From: Sphaerolaimus hirsutus
Lineage: Eukaryota; Nematoda; Chromadorea; Monhysterida; Sphaerolaimidae
NCBI GenBank assembly: GCA_964036195.1
Contig: OZ038453.1
Span: 13,801,206 to 13,865,205, forward strand
Reading direction: 5' to 3'
Length of the DNA: 64,000 bases
Under the pieces are notes generated by a model. The model saw nothing but the letters and a program-made list of their open reading frames with translations. It was not told where the DNA came from and searched no databases. The position numbers were made by a program, and so were the translations under genes. Within the stretch, counting starts at the first letter, position 1; each line of letters opens with the position of its first letter. This document shows positions 47,901-57,800 of the stretch, piece after piece.

Positions 47901-48442
47901 AACGGAAACGGAAACGGAAAAAAAATTTTGCAGCCGGAAAACAGAAACGGAAACGGAAAAAAATTTGCCTGCGGAAAGCGGAAACAGAAAACGGAAAACG
48001 GAAAGTTGACACCCTAGTATTAACCACCATATTTACTCGAATAGACCCCGTGGGGAATAATTTTTTCATTGGACTTTTTTGAGGGGGGACTATTCGAGGG
48101 TTTTTTAAATAAAATATGCATTATTAAGAACATACCATGCCATACATTTGTTCAAATTATACTTAACAAATTTGTCATTTGCATAAAGGGGGAATTATTC
48201 AAGGGGGTGAATTATTTTTTCCTCACTCGTCTAACAGGGGGCAATTATCCAGAGGGGGAATTATTCAAGAGGGGGAATTATTCGAGTAAATACAGTATAT
48301 AAAATATATTCTTAAAAATCCAGGGCTCTAGACATCAGTGAACCAGCACCATGCACTATTTTTTCAGCTGTCACCAGCTGGGAATAACGGCTCCCCAGTG
48401 AAATCGTCAAAACCGACAAGGAGAAAACAAAGTGCCCTCTGA
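38794..48442 (+). CDS. Single-pass membrane protein, 11 exons, complete
   Basis: Exons 38794-38978, 39297-39371, 39915-40061, 41837-42017, 43003-43142, 43917-44073, 44594-44770, 45840-45950, 46013-46087, 47115-47273, 48368-48442 (TGA) join in phase to 493 residues. Residues 1-20 are a signal peptide (MQLRIFLALCPPFFAFLTKA). The ectodomain (21-216) has cysteines at 27, 54, 59, 82, 103, 114 and 115, an NKS glycosylation site at 66, and the order C..GCKSNWC..FGC..FYC..TCCADD. A transmembrane helix spans 217-240, followed by CCWRRR. The cytoplasmic tail (about 250 residues) is basic and low-complexity (RRRAANHRRATQSGGG, GGGTGRRRGADGG, SSSGDARRFSSRS), ending RRKQSAL. No kinase or catalytic domain. 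The paired-cysteine-plus-Asp end of the ectodomain recalls three-finger (Ly6/activin-receptor-type) modules, but this is only a resemblance. Family not recognised; probably nematode-specific. Confidence 0.78.
39297..39371 (+). CDS. Membrane protein exon 2
   Basis: Acceptor CAATTTCAG; RSYLNKSLPLSYAPYRYSFG then CAPDH. Donor CACAT/GTGCGA is the only phase-2 site before a stop and joins AT+G = Met. Confidence 0.7.
39437..39800. repeat. GGCGCC-rich patch in intron
   Basis: Several GGCGCCAT/ATGGCGCC units (39520-39780) next to GTGTCAACTAGTTTG just before exon 3; remnants of the GGCGC-array and CTAGTTGAC elements. Confidence 0.45.
39915..40061 (+). CDS. Membrane protein exon 3
   Basis: Encodes FAFDTADGIRVNFYC, SKTAVLWTCCADD and LPLLTDVLMGNR; donor AATAG/GTGCGT, phase 2. 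The acceptor (CACCCAAAG) is weak, but the coding character is strong. Confidence 0.75.
   Translation, partial: AFRVRHGRRDPRKLLLHHIENGRAVDVLRGRFDTQAPVALVDRCSDGE
40062..41836. other. Intron 3 of the membrane-protein gene
   Basis: Contains a GCGCACnGCACACTCAAAAT element (about 40171-40950) with GGGCGGTTCGAACG units, a CAGAGTTGTTAAAAGTA left end at 40965 followed by AAAGTAC/ACGTAC-rich sequence, and an ACCGTATTTC element (41379-41721). No coding signal. Confidence 0.6.
41379..41721. repeat. ACCGTATTTC-ended MITE with ACACCCGGGGTGTT palindromes
   Basis: Ends TACCGTATTTCTCCGTGTGA / CACGGAGAAATACGGTA; interior CACCCGGGTGTTATA units. Same family as 7150-7733. Confidence 0.78.
41837..42017 (+). CDS. 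Membrane protein exon 4
   Basis: Acceptor ACCATCCAG, donor GTTAGA, phase 2 in and 0 out. Encodes FSGDIGDSVKVYTADIMAE, VDDFVNVLLNVSD; the juxtamembrane ectodomain. Confidence 0.8.
42111..42392. repeat. GTTAGCGTTCCAAAAA inverted-repeat element
   Basis: Ends GTTAGCGTTCCAAAAA / TTTTTGGAACGCTAA; interior of AAATATAATTAAATATTT, AGAGATTT units. Confidence 0.7.
42499..42756. repeat. ACCGTATTTCCTCGAATTAC MITE
   Basis: Ends TACCGTATTTCCTCGAATTA / TTTCGAGGAAATACGGTA. Body resembles 37316-37574 in opposite orientation. Confidence 0.8.
43003..43142 (+). CDS. Membrane protein exon 5 (transmembrane helix)
   Basis: Acceptor CACTCTGCAG, donor GTAAAT. Encodes YFQTYINAVLHGKS then TLVAVVFTPVCVLLLLICIC and AVCCWRR, a membrane span with a positive stop-transfer. 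Confidence 0.85.
43917..44073 (+). CDS. Membrane protein exon 6
   Basis: Acceptor ATTTCCCAG; KSRRAKQEEFKGIRSMLQVH, AVAADAYSKEVLRG, EIQEKKT. Donor ACG/GTGTGG chosen because phase 0 fits the next exon. Confidence 0.72.
44594..44770 (+). CDS. Membrane protein exon 7 (Arg/Gly-rich)
   Basis: Acceptor CCTCCCAG, donor TCG/GTTAGG, 59 codons. EDQRARRRAANHRRATQSG, SRRDRRNTS, GGRSGRYGEANS. Another frame here is also open, so frame choice rests on phase and the basic character shared with neighbouring exons. Confidence 0.6.
45840..45950 (+). CDS. Membrane protein exon 8
   Basis: Acceptor CAATTTCAG, donor GTGTGT. MVQFEYTEGEMSPCDSSASS then RRNAPRRSRQYQQNG. Confidence 0.7.
46013..46087 (+). CDS. Membrane protein exon 9
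   Basis: Acceptor GTGTAG, donor GTAAAT; DLSFSPVVARRRPPKLNSRS. Preceded by a 62-nt intron made mostly of GTCAACT/TGTAAATTGTC repeats. Confidence 0.6.
47115..47273 (+). CDS. Membrane protein exon 10
   Basis: Acceptor CACTTCGCAG, donor CAT/GTGGGT; LWDDSGATMAPPSSSGDARR, then RSDLQGRRHEKRSAPSAGG and SRKGTRSTH. Confidence 0.68.
47528..48016. mobile_element. hAT-like MITE, TAGGGTGTCAA ends with CGGAAA arrays, copy 2
   Basis: Ends TAGGGTGTCAACAAAAAC / GAAAGTTGACACCCTA; 8-bp duplication gtattaac (47520-47527, 48017-48024). Arms are arrays of CCGGAAAACGGAAA. In the last intron of the membrane-protein gene. Confidence 0.92.
48026..48296. repeat. TTTACTCGAATAGACCCC MITE
   Basis: Left ATATTTACTCGAATAGACCC, right GGAATTATTCGAGTAAATAC; internal GGGGGAATTATTCAAG units. 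Confidence 0.7.
48368..48442 (+). CDS. Membrane protein terminal exon
   Basis: Acceptor TTTTTTCAG, phase 0; LSPAGNNGSPVKSSKPTRRK QSAL then TGA 48440-48442. Confidence 0.7.
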   Translation: MSPAGNNGSPVKSSKPTRRKQSAL

Positions 48443-48886
48443 AGTGCGCACTTGACATTGAGTTGACGTTTTTTGTGATTTTGTTTTTGAATTGATTTTA
48501 TTGTTTTTGGGTTGCATATTTCTGATTGGCGTGTTATTGAAAAGACACTCTAATGCTCAATTCACTACGTTAAGGAAAATGTTGTTTTGTGTCCAAATTA
48601 GCACCTCGTCAAGTTGTAGGGACGACTAGCAGCGATAAGTGAACTTGAAAGTGACAAGTAAACTACCGTATTTCCTCGAAAGCCCCGCTTAAAATGCCCC
48701 CTGCCCTTGCATTTGAACCCTAAAAAATAAATCGCCTGGAGGTATTTAGAGGAAATACAGTAATGATAACTGTCATCACTTAAAGTTTCAGTACCAACTG
48801 AAAAAATTTTATATTTATTTGTCACTTGACACGCTTCAGAATTGGCACCTGGTGGATTGGACATGATTGTCTTGTTCTGGCTGAAG

Positions 48887-49049
48887 TACCGTATTGCCTC
48901 GAAATACCCCCCGGGGGTGATTGTTTAATAGTGCTCCCGAGTTGGGGGGGGGGGGGTTAAACGAGGGGGGTGATTGTTTCATAGTAGTCTCGAGAGGGGG
49001 GGGGGGGTCAAACGAAAGGGGGGGGGGGGTATTTCGAGGAAATACGGTA
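48887..49049. repeat. ACCGTATTGCCTCGAAATAC MITE
   Basis: Ends TACCGTATTGCCTCGAAATA / GTATTTCGAGGAAATACGGTA with GATTGTTTCATAGT units between G tracts. Confidence 0.75.
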
Positions 49050-49945
49050 TAATTAGTTATTTTTTATTTGCACCAATGGGGTTTGAAGGATCATTACAGC
49101 ATTTGACTGGATATATTTTGCATTTAATGTGAATTTGTTTTCGTTGTTTTTTTGGCAAGTGAGCTGTTTCTTGTTGCTTCATGATATTGCGTGCTACATG
49201 TCACTGGATTTATTCAAATTTACTATTTTTATTATTTCCACATTTTGATGTTGCTAGCACTAGAAGTGGGAGTTGTTTTTCGTCATTCGAATTTTTCACA
49301 TTCTTTTATGTTTAAATAAATATTATGTAACTAACGTAAACAGTTTTGAACCGTTCTTGTTCTGGTTATATAAACTGAAATTGTCTCGATCTTTGAAAAA
49401 TAAACAAAAAATGTCTGCCTGACACTGACACTATTGATATTATTTTTTGATATTTATGTTTCAAAATTGGAAACATATGAACAGACGAGAGTGTTCCAAT
49501 ACCGCTTTTGCTGTTTTGGAAAATAATGATAAAAATTCGTTGTCCCACATTTCGGAATGTAAATATCTTACTACCGTATTTCCTCGAAATACCCCCCTCA
49601 AAATGGACACTATGAACTTATAACCCCCCTCAAAATACCCCCCCCCCCCCCAAATATAGTGTCTAGAGAACGTAAATGACAAAAGCGACGGTTTGTGGCC
49701 CCGGAAACGCAGAACACACGTAAAAAACAATGACTGTGTTATGTTAGAACAGGGTTTATATGGTGTTTTTGTTGCATTTTTCGACGTCTCTGTACGTTAC
49801 AAACAACCATTTAGTACTGGGTTTTAAAAAAATTTCTGGCGAAATAATAAACCCCCCTCGAAATACCCCCCCCTCGAAATACCCCCCCCTCTCGTTAACC
49901 CCCCCCCCTCGAAATTCTCACTCTGAAAAAATAAACCCCCTGGGG

Positions 49946-51069
49946 CCAGATTTAATTCTCCTAACAGATTTGTAGGGTACGGCGTACGCCCGACAGATTT
50001 TTAAAGTTTAGCCGCATCGACGCACATGCATCGAGAGCAAGGCGGTTTGTAAAATATACGAAACCATCCCTTAAGGTAGCCGATATTAAAATCTATAAAA
50101 AATCGCCCGGGAATTCAAAAATATTCAATTTTATGGGTCACATGATCGATAAATAGCCTGACGCTTCATGAATTGACAAATTATGAGTATTTGGCCGAAT
50201 TTTTCCAGTTTGGCAAACTACAAAATTCCGCGCAGAAGACAAACACCGAGCGATCGTTTAACAGAAGCGGTTCAAAACGAAATGGCTTCCAGTACCAAAG
50301 AAATTGCAGATACCACCGATCAAAATAGGGTGAGTTGCAGTTTTGGCTTAGTTGAAGCAGTATTTACGTTTACCTGATCACCCGGCATTTATCATTACCC
50401 TGGGGGGAGGGGGTAGTGTTTTTTTCGGGGGGTGGCTTCATCTCTGATGATGGGGTTGGGCCACCCCCGGCTGGTTTCAGGTCAGATGAAAGACCTCGAA
50501 ACCTGTAACCAGCCATAATTTTATACCGTAAATAGCTGTTGTATTACGGATTTTCATGCAAATTTTCAGTTGTTAAAACTTCAATTGCAATATGACGTAT
50601 ATATCTTCGATTTTGGCACGGAAATCATGCTTTCGTCATTTCTTGGCCGTCGGCCAATTCGTTTTTTATTTTATTTTGTCGGGCAGGTTACTCGCATAAG
50701 TCGCGTTTTTGTGTAGTCAGGTGGTCACTTTTTTAGTGTTCACTGTCTGCAACTGAAAGCCATGAGGGCAGCGACAAGAAAGAAATGCATGCACGAGCGT
50801 ACAAAAGCGCGACTTATGCGAGTAACCCGCCCGACAAAATAAAATAAAAAACGAATTGGCAGACGGCCAAGAAATGACGAAATCGTGATTTCCGGGCCAA
50901 AATCAAAGCGATATATGTCATATTGCAATATCGGCGACCTGAAGGGATGGTTTCGTATATTTTACAAACCGCCTTGCTCTCGGTGCATGTGCGTCGATGC
51001 GGCTGAACTTAAAAAAATCTATCGGGCGTATGCCCTACTTTACAAATCTGTAGGGAGAATTAAATCTGG
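49946..51069. mobile_element. Foldback transposon carrying an exon-like segment
   Basis: Outer inverted arms CCAGATTTAATTCTCC (left, about 150 bp) and GGAGAATTAAATCTGG (right), including CGGTTTGTAAAATATACGAA / rc. An inner inverted pair lies in the right half (50575-50720 and 50780-50930, with ATTTCTTGGCCGTCGGCCAA). Target duplication is ambiguous because the site CCCCTGGGG is itself palindromic. No transposase frame. Confidence 0.75.
50209..50329 (+). pseudogene. Exon-like segment inside the foldback element
   Basis: Acceptor AATTTTTCCAG, donor GTGAGT, 40 open codons (LANYKIPRRRQTPSDRLTEA, then VQNEMASSTKEIADTTDQNR). Composition and flanking splice sites look like a genuine exon, but it lies inside the insertion and no adjoining exons are visible. 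Confidence 0.4.
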
Positions 51070-51440
51070 CCCCTGGGGGTATTTCGAGGAAATACGGTAA
51101 ATAGTATTGAAGAGCGACGGCATCAGAAACATTGATTGGATCTAAATGACTCAGATTAGATTATGATACTTTTTCCCAATGTATTTATTTAACAAAAGTT
51201 TTATTAACAAAAGTTTTACACTCCCAATATCCGATCTCTTGCCATATACTTCCACTTTTCAGACGACACCCACCCAGGTCATTTGACCTGGTTTGTTTAA
51301 AAAAGTCCGTATTGAAACCAAGCACTGTGTGTGTATAATTTTGTAATAAAATTTGACCTGATAACCCTATTTCCACTGCATTTGGGATCATTTCCTCAAC
51401 TCGGAGCCTTTTAGAAGTATTGAATGAATGGAAAAATACA

Positions 51441-51446
51441 TTTATT
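51441..51446 (-). terminator. Candidate polyadenylation signal of the MLT-10-like gene
   Basis: AATAAA on the minus strand, 128 nt after the stop codon at 51574. Confidence 0.5.
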
Positions 51447-51573
51447 GGTAAACTCACAACTTTTCAATTCACAATTTTGTCACGTTTCAATGAACAAACG
51501 AGAAATATAAAAAAACATTTTTCCTGATCACTATTGTCAAAATTTCATCAATCCACACCCCTACCTCCAGAAA

Positions 51574-51857
51574 TCACGACAAAACACTGGGACTCAAAAT
51601 GGCGGTAAATCCCTCCGCACCTCCAAGAACAGCCGGATTTAGAGCCCCTGGGCTCAAAACAGACAGTCCAAGAGCCCCGGGGCTCAAAACACTCGGCGAC
51701 AGTGCAAATGGCGACAGTACCCAACTTTTAAGCGCCCATGGGTTCAAAACGCCCGGAGACAGGGCCGAGGGACTGAGCAGGGAAAAGCCCAGAGCGGATG
51801 GGTTTAAAACTGATGGGGATAGGGCTGATGGTGACAGAACGGACGGTTTGCCCACGC
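51574..51857 (-). CDS. mlt-10: MLT-10-like terminal exon, pentapeptide repeats
   Basis: Acceptor CCACCGCAG; VGKPSVLSPSALSPSVLNPS and about 17 repeat units in all, ending ILSPSVLS then TGA at 51574-51576. The plus strand is also open here because of the 15-nt period. Confidence 0.88.
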
Positions 51858-54800
51858 CTGCGGTGGGGAAGTGTGTTATTACGATTTTCGGTGGCTGAAA
51901 CTCCCAGCACATCTAAGCTTTCGACGCATCTAAGCTCTCGGCACATCTATGCGCCCCATGGTGCGGCAAAAGTTAGCGTGGAAACTTGCTAATGTAACGG
52001 TACGTTCTGTGTTGGACATGTTTCAAAAAATGTACTTTGTTATAAATGTATTGTTAAAGATATTGACAAAAATGTTGGAAAAATCCTAATTATTGGAATA
52101 TTCCAATAAACAAATATTGAAATATAAAGTATTGAAATTCATTGTATCGGCACTCCTGCAGTCCCTTTCATTGTGCCGCCCCCGCCACACCAGGGTGCCA
52201 GTTCCGCAAAATGAGAAGTGATAAGTGAAATGGCAAAGGCGAAGTAAAAGCGCAAAGGCGAAGTGAAATGGCGAAAGCGAAGAGAAATTATTATATATAT
52301 TTTTACTTCGCTTTTGCGAATTCACTTCTCACATCTCATTTTGCGGAACTGGCCCCAGACCAGAGGGCGTGGCAAACATTAGATTATGCCGCCGCACCAT
52401 AGCGCATAGATGCGTTGAGAGCTTAGATGCACTGGGAGTTTACATGCGCTGAGGCACACCACACCTCCTTTTTGCTTTGCCCAATTTGTTCACCTGGGAC
52501 ATGTGTTTGGGTGATTACGTAATTTTGAAATCTTATGCATTCTGACCAATATTCACGTTGCTGGTGGTATTTTGTGGGGTAAATATTTACATCACAATGG
52601 TTTTGTATCAAAGTCTGTGCATTTAGTGGGGGGGACAAGGTAACAATTAATCAGAGTGGGGTGATGTTTCCAGGGTTCAATTCCGCAAGTGTAGGCGTAA
52701 AGGGAATTTTGAAGTGAAGTAATTTTGTAAGTGAGCAGTTAAGGAATAGTTATTAGGTCACTTTTATTTTAACTTCTTTTTTCTCACTTCAAAATTCTTT
52801 TTCACTTCTCCACTCGCGGAATTATCTAGCTCCGGGGTAGTGCCTTTCAGTGCATAGCATCCCGGTGAATTCGAGCAGTGCAAGTTCTATTTTATGTATA
52901 TTTTTTGGGAAAGACATTTCTAAAACATTTATGTCCCTTTCATTATAAATATACATACTGCGACTGGAGTACAAAAATAATATCAATGAAATATACAAAA
53001 AAATCAGATCTGTTGCAATATTCCACCGTTACAATTGTGAAAGTACCGACGACACAAATATTTCAATGAAAAGGCAGTGACTTATTTGCCAAACTCAATA
53101 AGTATTTTAGTTTCAGTCCAAACTTGGAAGAAGTCAATAATTGTTGAAAGTGAATGAGGTGTTTCCTTTACTGCTTCAACTATCACATCAGAACATCTTA
53201 GTATTTAATACAACTTCACAAAATAAACTTCAACACAGTGCGCACGGACTCAACACGTCCCAAACAAGTGCGGAATCACTCAAAACACCGGGACTCAAAG
53301 CACCGGGGCTCAAAATATTAAATCCCAAAGCCCGGGGCTCAAAACCGCCGGTGACAACGCGTACGGTGACAAGATCCATCCCTGCAGCGCCCACGGTGAC
53401 AAAACGATCGGTGACAAAACGTCCGGTGACAAAATGAACGGGGCCAAAGCGGTGGGGGACAAAACGGCCGGATTCAGTGCGGATGGGGACAGGATGGATG
53501 GAATGCCGACGTCTAGAATGTGAGGGGGTTGGGGTTTGTGTGGGGGTGTGTTGGGTTTTCGATGATGTGTGTGGTGCTGAGTGAATGACAGTGACAATAA
53601 GTACAGTTTCGGTATGCCCCAGGGGTAGCTAATCGGTACAGCTATCTTAATATCTATCACAGACACACACAGCTATCCATCCACATAACGACCCCATATA
53701 AACACCTTCCCGATCAAGTCCGTCAGCTATTTTTTGATTTTACTTCTTATATCCTATCCCCAGTTCTAGGGCGCCCCAGAGGCTGAAACTTGGGGGAGAT
53801 ATTGGCGCAACCCTCCTCTTTTTCGCATGAATTTGGGGGGTCGCGGCGACCCCTCTCAGGGTGGGTCGCCCTCAGTGCAAATTTTTTTTTGGCATTTTTG
53901 GAGTCCCACAGCAGGTCCGGCACCCGCTGATTTCTGAGCTGTGGAAGGGGTATACATCTAAAATTTTGGGGATGTGTTACCGACACCACTCTCCTACTAT
54001 ACACTATTCAATAATGTAAGATTAATGTGAAAAATTTCTCAAAAATTTGCTTATTCTCTAAAAAAAACCACTCCCCAATAGATGGATGACAAAAAATTCA
54101 CTTTTTGGAACTTTTTTATTAGACACATGAAGAGCTGGTTTACAATACTTTAGAGGGAAGGGTTTAATGTTTAAAGTTATGTACTGCAAAAATTTTTATT
54201 GGCTCTTTTGGTGTCCCACGCAGGTCCGGCCCCACTGATTTATGAGCTGTGGGAGGGGTATAAATCTAAAACTTTGGGGATGTGTTACCAACACCCCTCC
54301 CCTACTATACACTATTCAAAAACGCCAGATTATTGTGAAAAATTTCTTGAAATTTCACTTATTCTCTAAAAAACACCACTCCCCAATAAATGGATGACAA
54401 AAAATTCACGTTTTGGAACTTTTTTGTAATACACTTGAAGAGCTGATTTAGGATAGTTTGAAGGGAAGGGTTTTATGTTTAAAGTTATGTAAACAACCAT
54501 ACCTCTAAAATGCCTGCATTGCAAAATTTACTTAAGGTGAATTTTATGACATCATAATGACATCATTGCAGGAACAAAAATTTACAAAATCTACACTTTG
54601 AAATTCCCCCCCCCACGTAATTTTGCAATGCAGGCATTTTAGAGGTATGGTTCTTTACATAACTTTAAACATCAAACCCTTTAAAGTATCGTAAACCAGC
54701 TCTTCAAGTGTCTGATAAAAAAGTATCAACAAGTTTATTTTTTATCATCCATCTATTGGGGAGTGGTGTTTTTTTTAGAGAATAAGCGAATTTTTGAGAA

Positions 54801-57800
54801 ATTTTTCACATTAATCTCACATTATTGAATAGTGTATAGTAGGGCAGTGGTGTTGGTAAAACATCCCCAAAATTTTAGATTCATACCCCTCCCACAGCTC
54901 AGAAATCAGCGGGTGCCGGACCTGCTGTGGGACACCAAAAAAGCCAAAAAAAAATTGCACTTAGGGCGACCCATCCTGAGAGGGGTCGCCGCGACCCCCC
55001 AAATTCATGCAAAGTAGAGGGGTGTTGCGGCAATATCTCCCCCAAGTTTCAGCCTCTGGGGTGCCCTAGAACTGGGGATAGGATGTAAGAAGTAAAATCA
55101 AAAAATGGCTGCCAGACGTGACCGGGAAGGTGTTTATATTGTTTTTTTTTCCAGTTTTGTCCATTTTGTCCAATTTTTTCCCATTTTTATACACCTTTAA
55201 AAAGCCTAAAAACCTACAAAACCCTCCTAACCCCCCAAAAATATTTTCAAACCAATATCTCTCCTTGGTGGAATATACCTGAAACCCGTAAAAATCTAAA
55301 CCCTAGTGATCCCTGGTGTGCCTGACTCCAGGCACTTTCTTCAATGCTATGCATGTCTGTGAAATTATGCTTCCAAAATGAGCACTGTCCTATTTTCACT
55401 AATTCTCTAGGCATCTAATGTGGTTTGAATGCACTTCTCTATGCCTCTCGCCATGCATCAACATCTAATGTTGTTGTGATAGTGCAGGGTAAAGTACAGT
55501 GCAATTGCAATGAATATTTTTCAACATCTGAATTTTTCACACCACCCTGCAAATATCTTAACCCAACAAAACTAAAAAACTTGTCCCTCAACAAAATTCC
55601 CACTCAAAAATTAAAAAAAAACTCTTTTAAAAACTCACTGGGACTGAGTACAGCGGGACTAAGTGCGCTAGGACTCAATAGACCAAAACCAAATGCACTA
55701 GGTGATAATAGTGCGGGACCTAAAGCTGAGGGTTGAGCTATAGACAATCCAAAAGCACTGGGGGTTAGAACTGAGGGTTCCTGCGTGGGGGGGGGATATT
55801 GGTTATAGTTTTTATAAATGGGTTTAATGTGTGTGATGAAATCAGCTTAGAGTTTCTAGAACTAATATTTTGGATACAATCTTTAATTTGCCTTTATTGT
55901 TTTTACGGTGTTATATAATTTTTTATTCGATAGTTATACAAATGCCTAATCTCCATTATCGACCTACTTTATATTATCAAATTTAGAATGTACCGCATAA
56001 GTCCCCCCTTGAAAAGACAGTGTAGCATTCCGCAAAAAAGCCCATTCCGCATTTTTGCCCATCCCGCAAGTTGCATCACCTGTTTGCGCGAATGGGCACA
56101 TTTGCGGGATGGGTCACATAATTTGCGGGATGGGCAAAAATGCGGAATGGGCTTTTTTGCGGAATGGGCCCTTGCCCTTGAAAAACTCCCCCTCTTTGAT
56201 GTGTGAGAAAAACGTCCATGTTCAAAAAACGTTGTAAATATGTTATCTTTGAAAGCATGTATTCGTTTGCCGCTGACGTCCATTAGCATCGATATCGTTG
56301 CATGAATAATGGAATTTATATTCTTGCTTACAGGTTTTTGTAAGTAGTTCAACCCCATTCACTCAATATATGGATCATGCATTTGTATAATATTCTGACG
56401 AAGACAATAACTCCGCTCCTCTAAAAAAAAAACCCCAGTTTAAAGTCTGATGAAAAAATAACTACCCTGGAGACTTAATCGAGGGTATATTAAATGTATA
56501 TTAAATTTTATTCGATTGTAATTTTTTTATGTTTAACCAAACTACCTTCAATCTCCTGTTCCATGATCTCATATTGTAGTCAGCTTTTGCATCGCGTGCA
56601 ATGATTTTGATTTCATTTTTGAGTATTTTCATTTTCTGCTCATTATTCAAAGTCGAGTAATAGTCCAAATCGAATTCCCCGGTGTCTACTGCGTCATATA
56701 AGCCATAGCGATCTGCGAAGGTCTTGGAAATGTTTTTGTATTTTTTTTAATTTTAGTTTTTTGGCGAATTAAGCCTAAAATTCGCGACAGTTGCATTTGC
56801 ATGTTGACTGTGTCCAAATGTCATCAACCTTCCGTAGTGCGAGCGTGTCGGGGGTGTATAAGCACTAGGGATGGAAAGTCGCCAGAAAATGGCGCCATGG
56901 CGCCATTCGGAAACAGAGTGCCAGTCGCCGGGCGCAACAGGAAAAGGGCGCCAAGCACGGCACCCTTTCGCGCCCTCAAATGGCGCCATTCCATATGGCA
57001 ATCCCAAGCCCTGTAAAGTGTAAAGTATAGTGTCAAATGTAAAGTCAAATGCAATGTCAAATGTAAAGTAAAGTGTTTTGTATCCAAATATTATGTCTTT
57101 GTATCCTAATCTTATTTTTCGACATAAGATTTGGATACAAAAACATAAGATTTGGATATGAAAAAATAAGATTAGGATACACAATTGACACTTTACTAAA
57201 CATTTGACTTTACATTTGACACTTTACTTTACATTTGACATTTGACTTTGCATTTGACTTTACATTCGACACTTTACTTTACACTTTACAGGGCTTGGGA
57301 CTGCCCCCATAACTAATAAGGACTGAAGAAAGACGTTTGGTCCACGACAACTAAATATTTACCTATATCTCGCCATGTAATTTGTCGAAATTTTTTTGCC
57401 GAATTGCTGATTTTCATGACTCCCACGTCTCAGTGTGTGAATTAAAATATGGACTAGCGATTTTCACATCATTATACTCCATTCCAACCCCACACACTAC
57501 CTTGACTAACAACCTTGAATAAATGTACCCAACACACAAATATATGTACCGTGTTTCCTAGAAGTATCCCGTTGAATCGACCCCCCCTCGAAATACCCCC
57601 GACTGGAATAATGTACATGATGCCATAGTTGTTAATACGTATTTACTTTTACTCTATAAATACGTATACTCGAGTACTGAGTAAGTACGTTTACGTTTCC
57701 TCCGAAAAAAGTTCTTGTACTTGCTTTTACGTATACTTTTTCAAAGTACTCGAGTACAGAAAACGTATTTCAGAGACTCTTATATGGTGATTTTTTGAAG

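Larger units (their letters stand above)
49572..51099. repeat. ACCGTATTTCCTCGAAATAC MITE split by a foldback element
   Basis: Left end TACCGTATTTCCTCGAAATA at 49572, right end TATTTCGAGGAAATACGGTA at 51099. Removing 49946-51069 restores the family consensus AATAAACCCCCTGGGGGTAT. Confidence 0.75.
48443..51573. other. Convergent intergenic region
   Basis: Lies between the stop of the plus-strand membrane protein and the stop of the minus-strand MLT-10-like gene. Contains MITEs 48664-48762, 48887-49049 and 49572-51099; the last is split by the foldback insertion 49946-51069. AATAAA at 48726-48731 may serve the plus-strand gene. Confidence 0.6.

Noticed and set aside
51599-51898. Plus-strand ORF with GLKTPGDRAEG-type repeats
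   Set aside because: Mirror of the minus-strand (A/V)LSPx repeats (15-nt period). The minus strand has matching splice phases and family motifs upstream.
53141-53437. Plus-strand ORF with VTKRSVTKRPVTK
   Set aside because: Same mirror effect over MLT-10-like exon 10.
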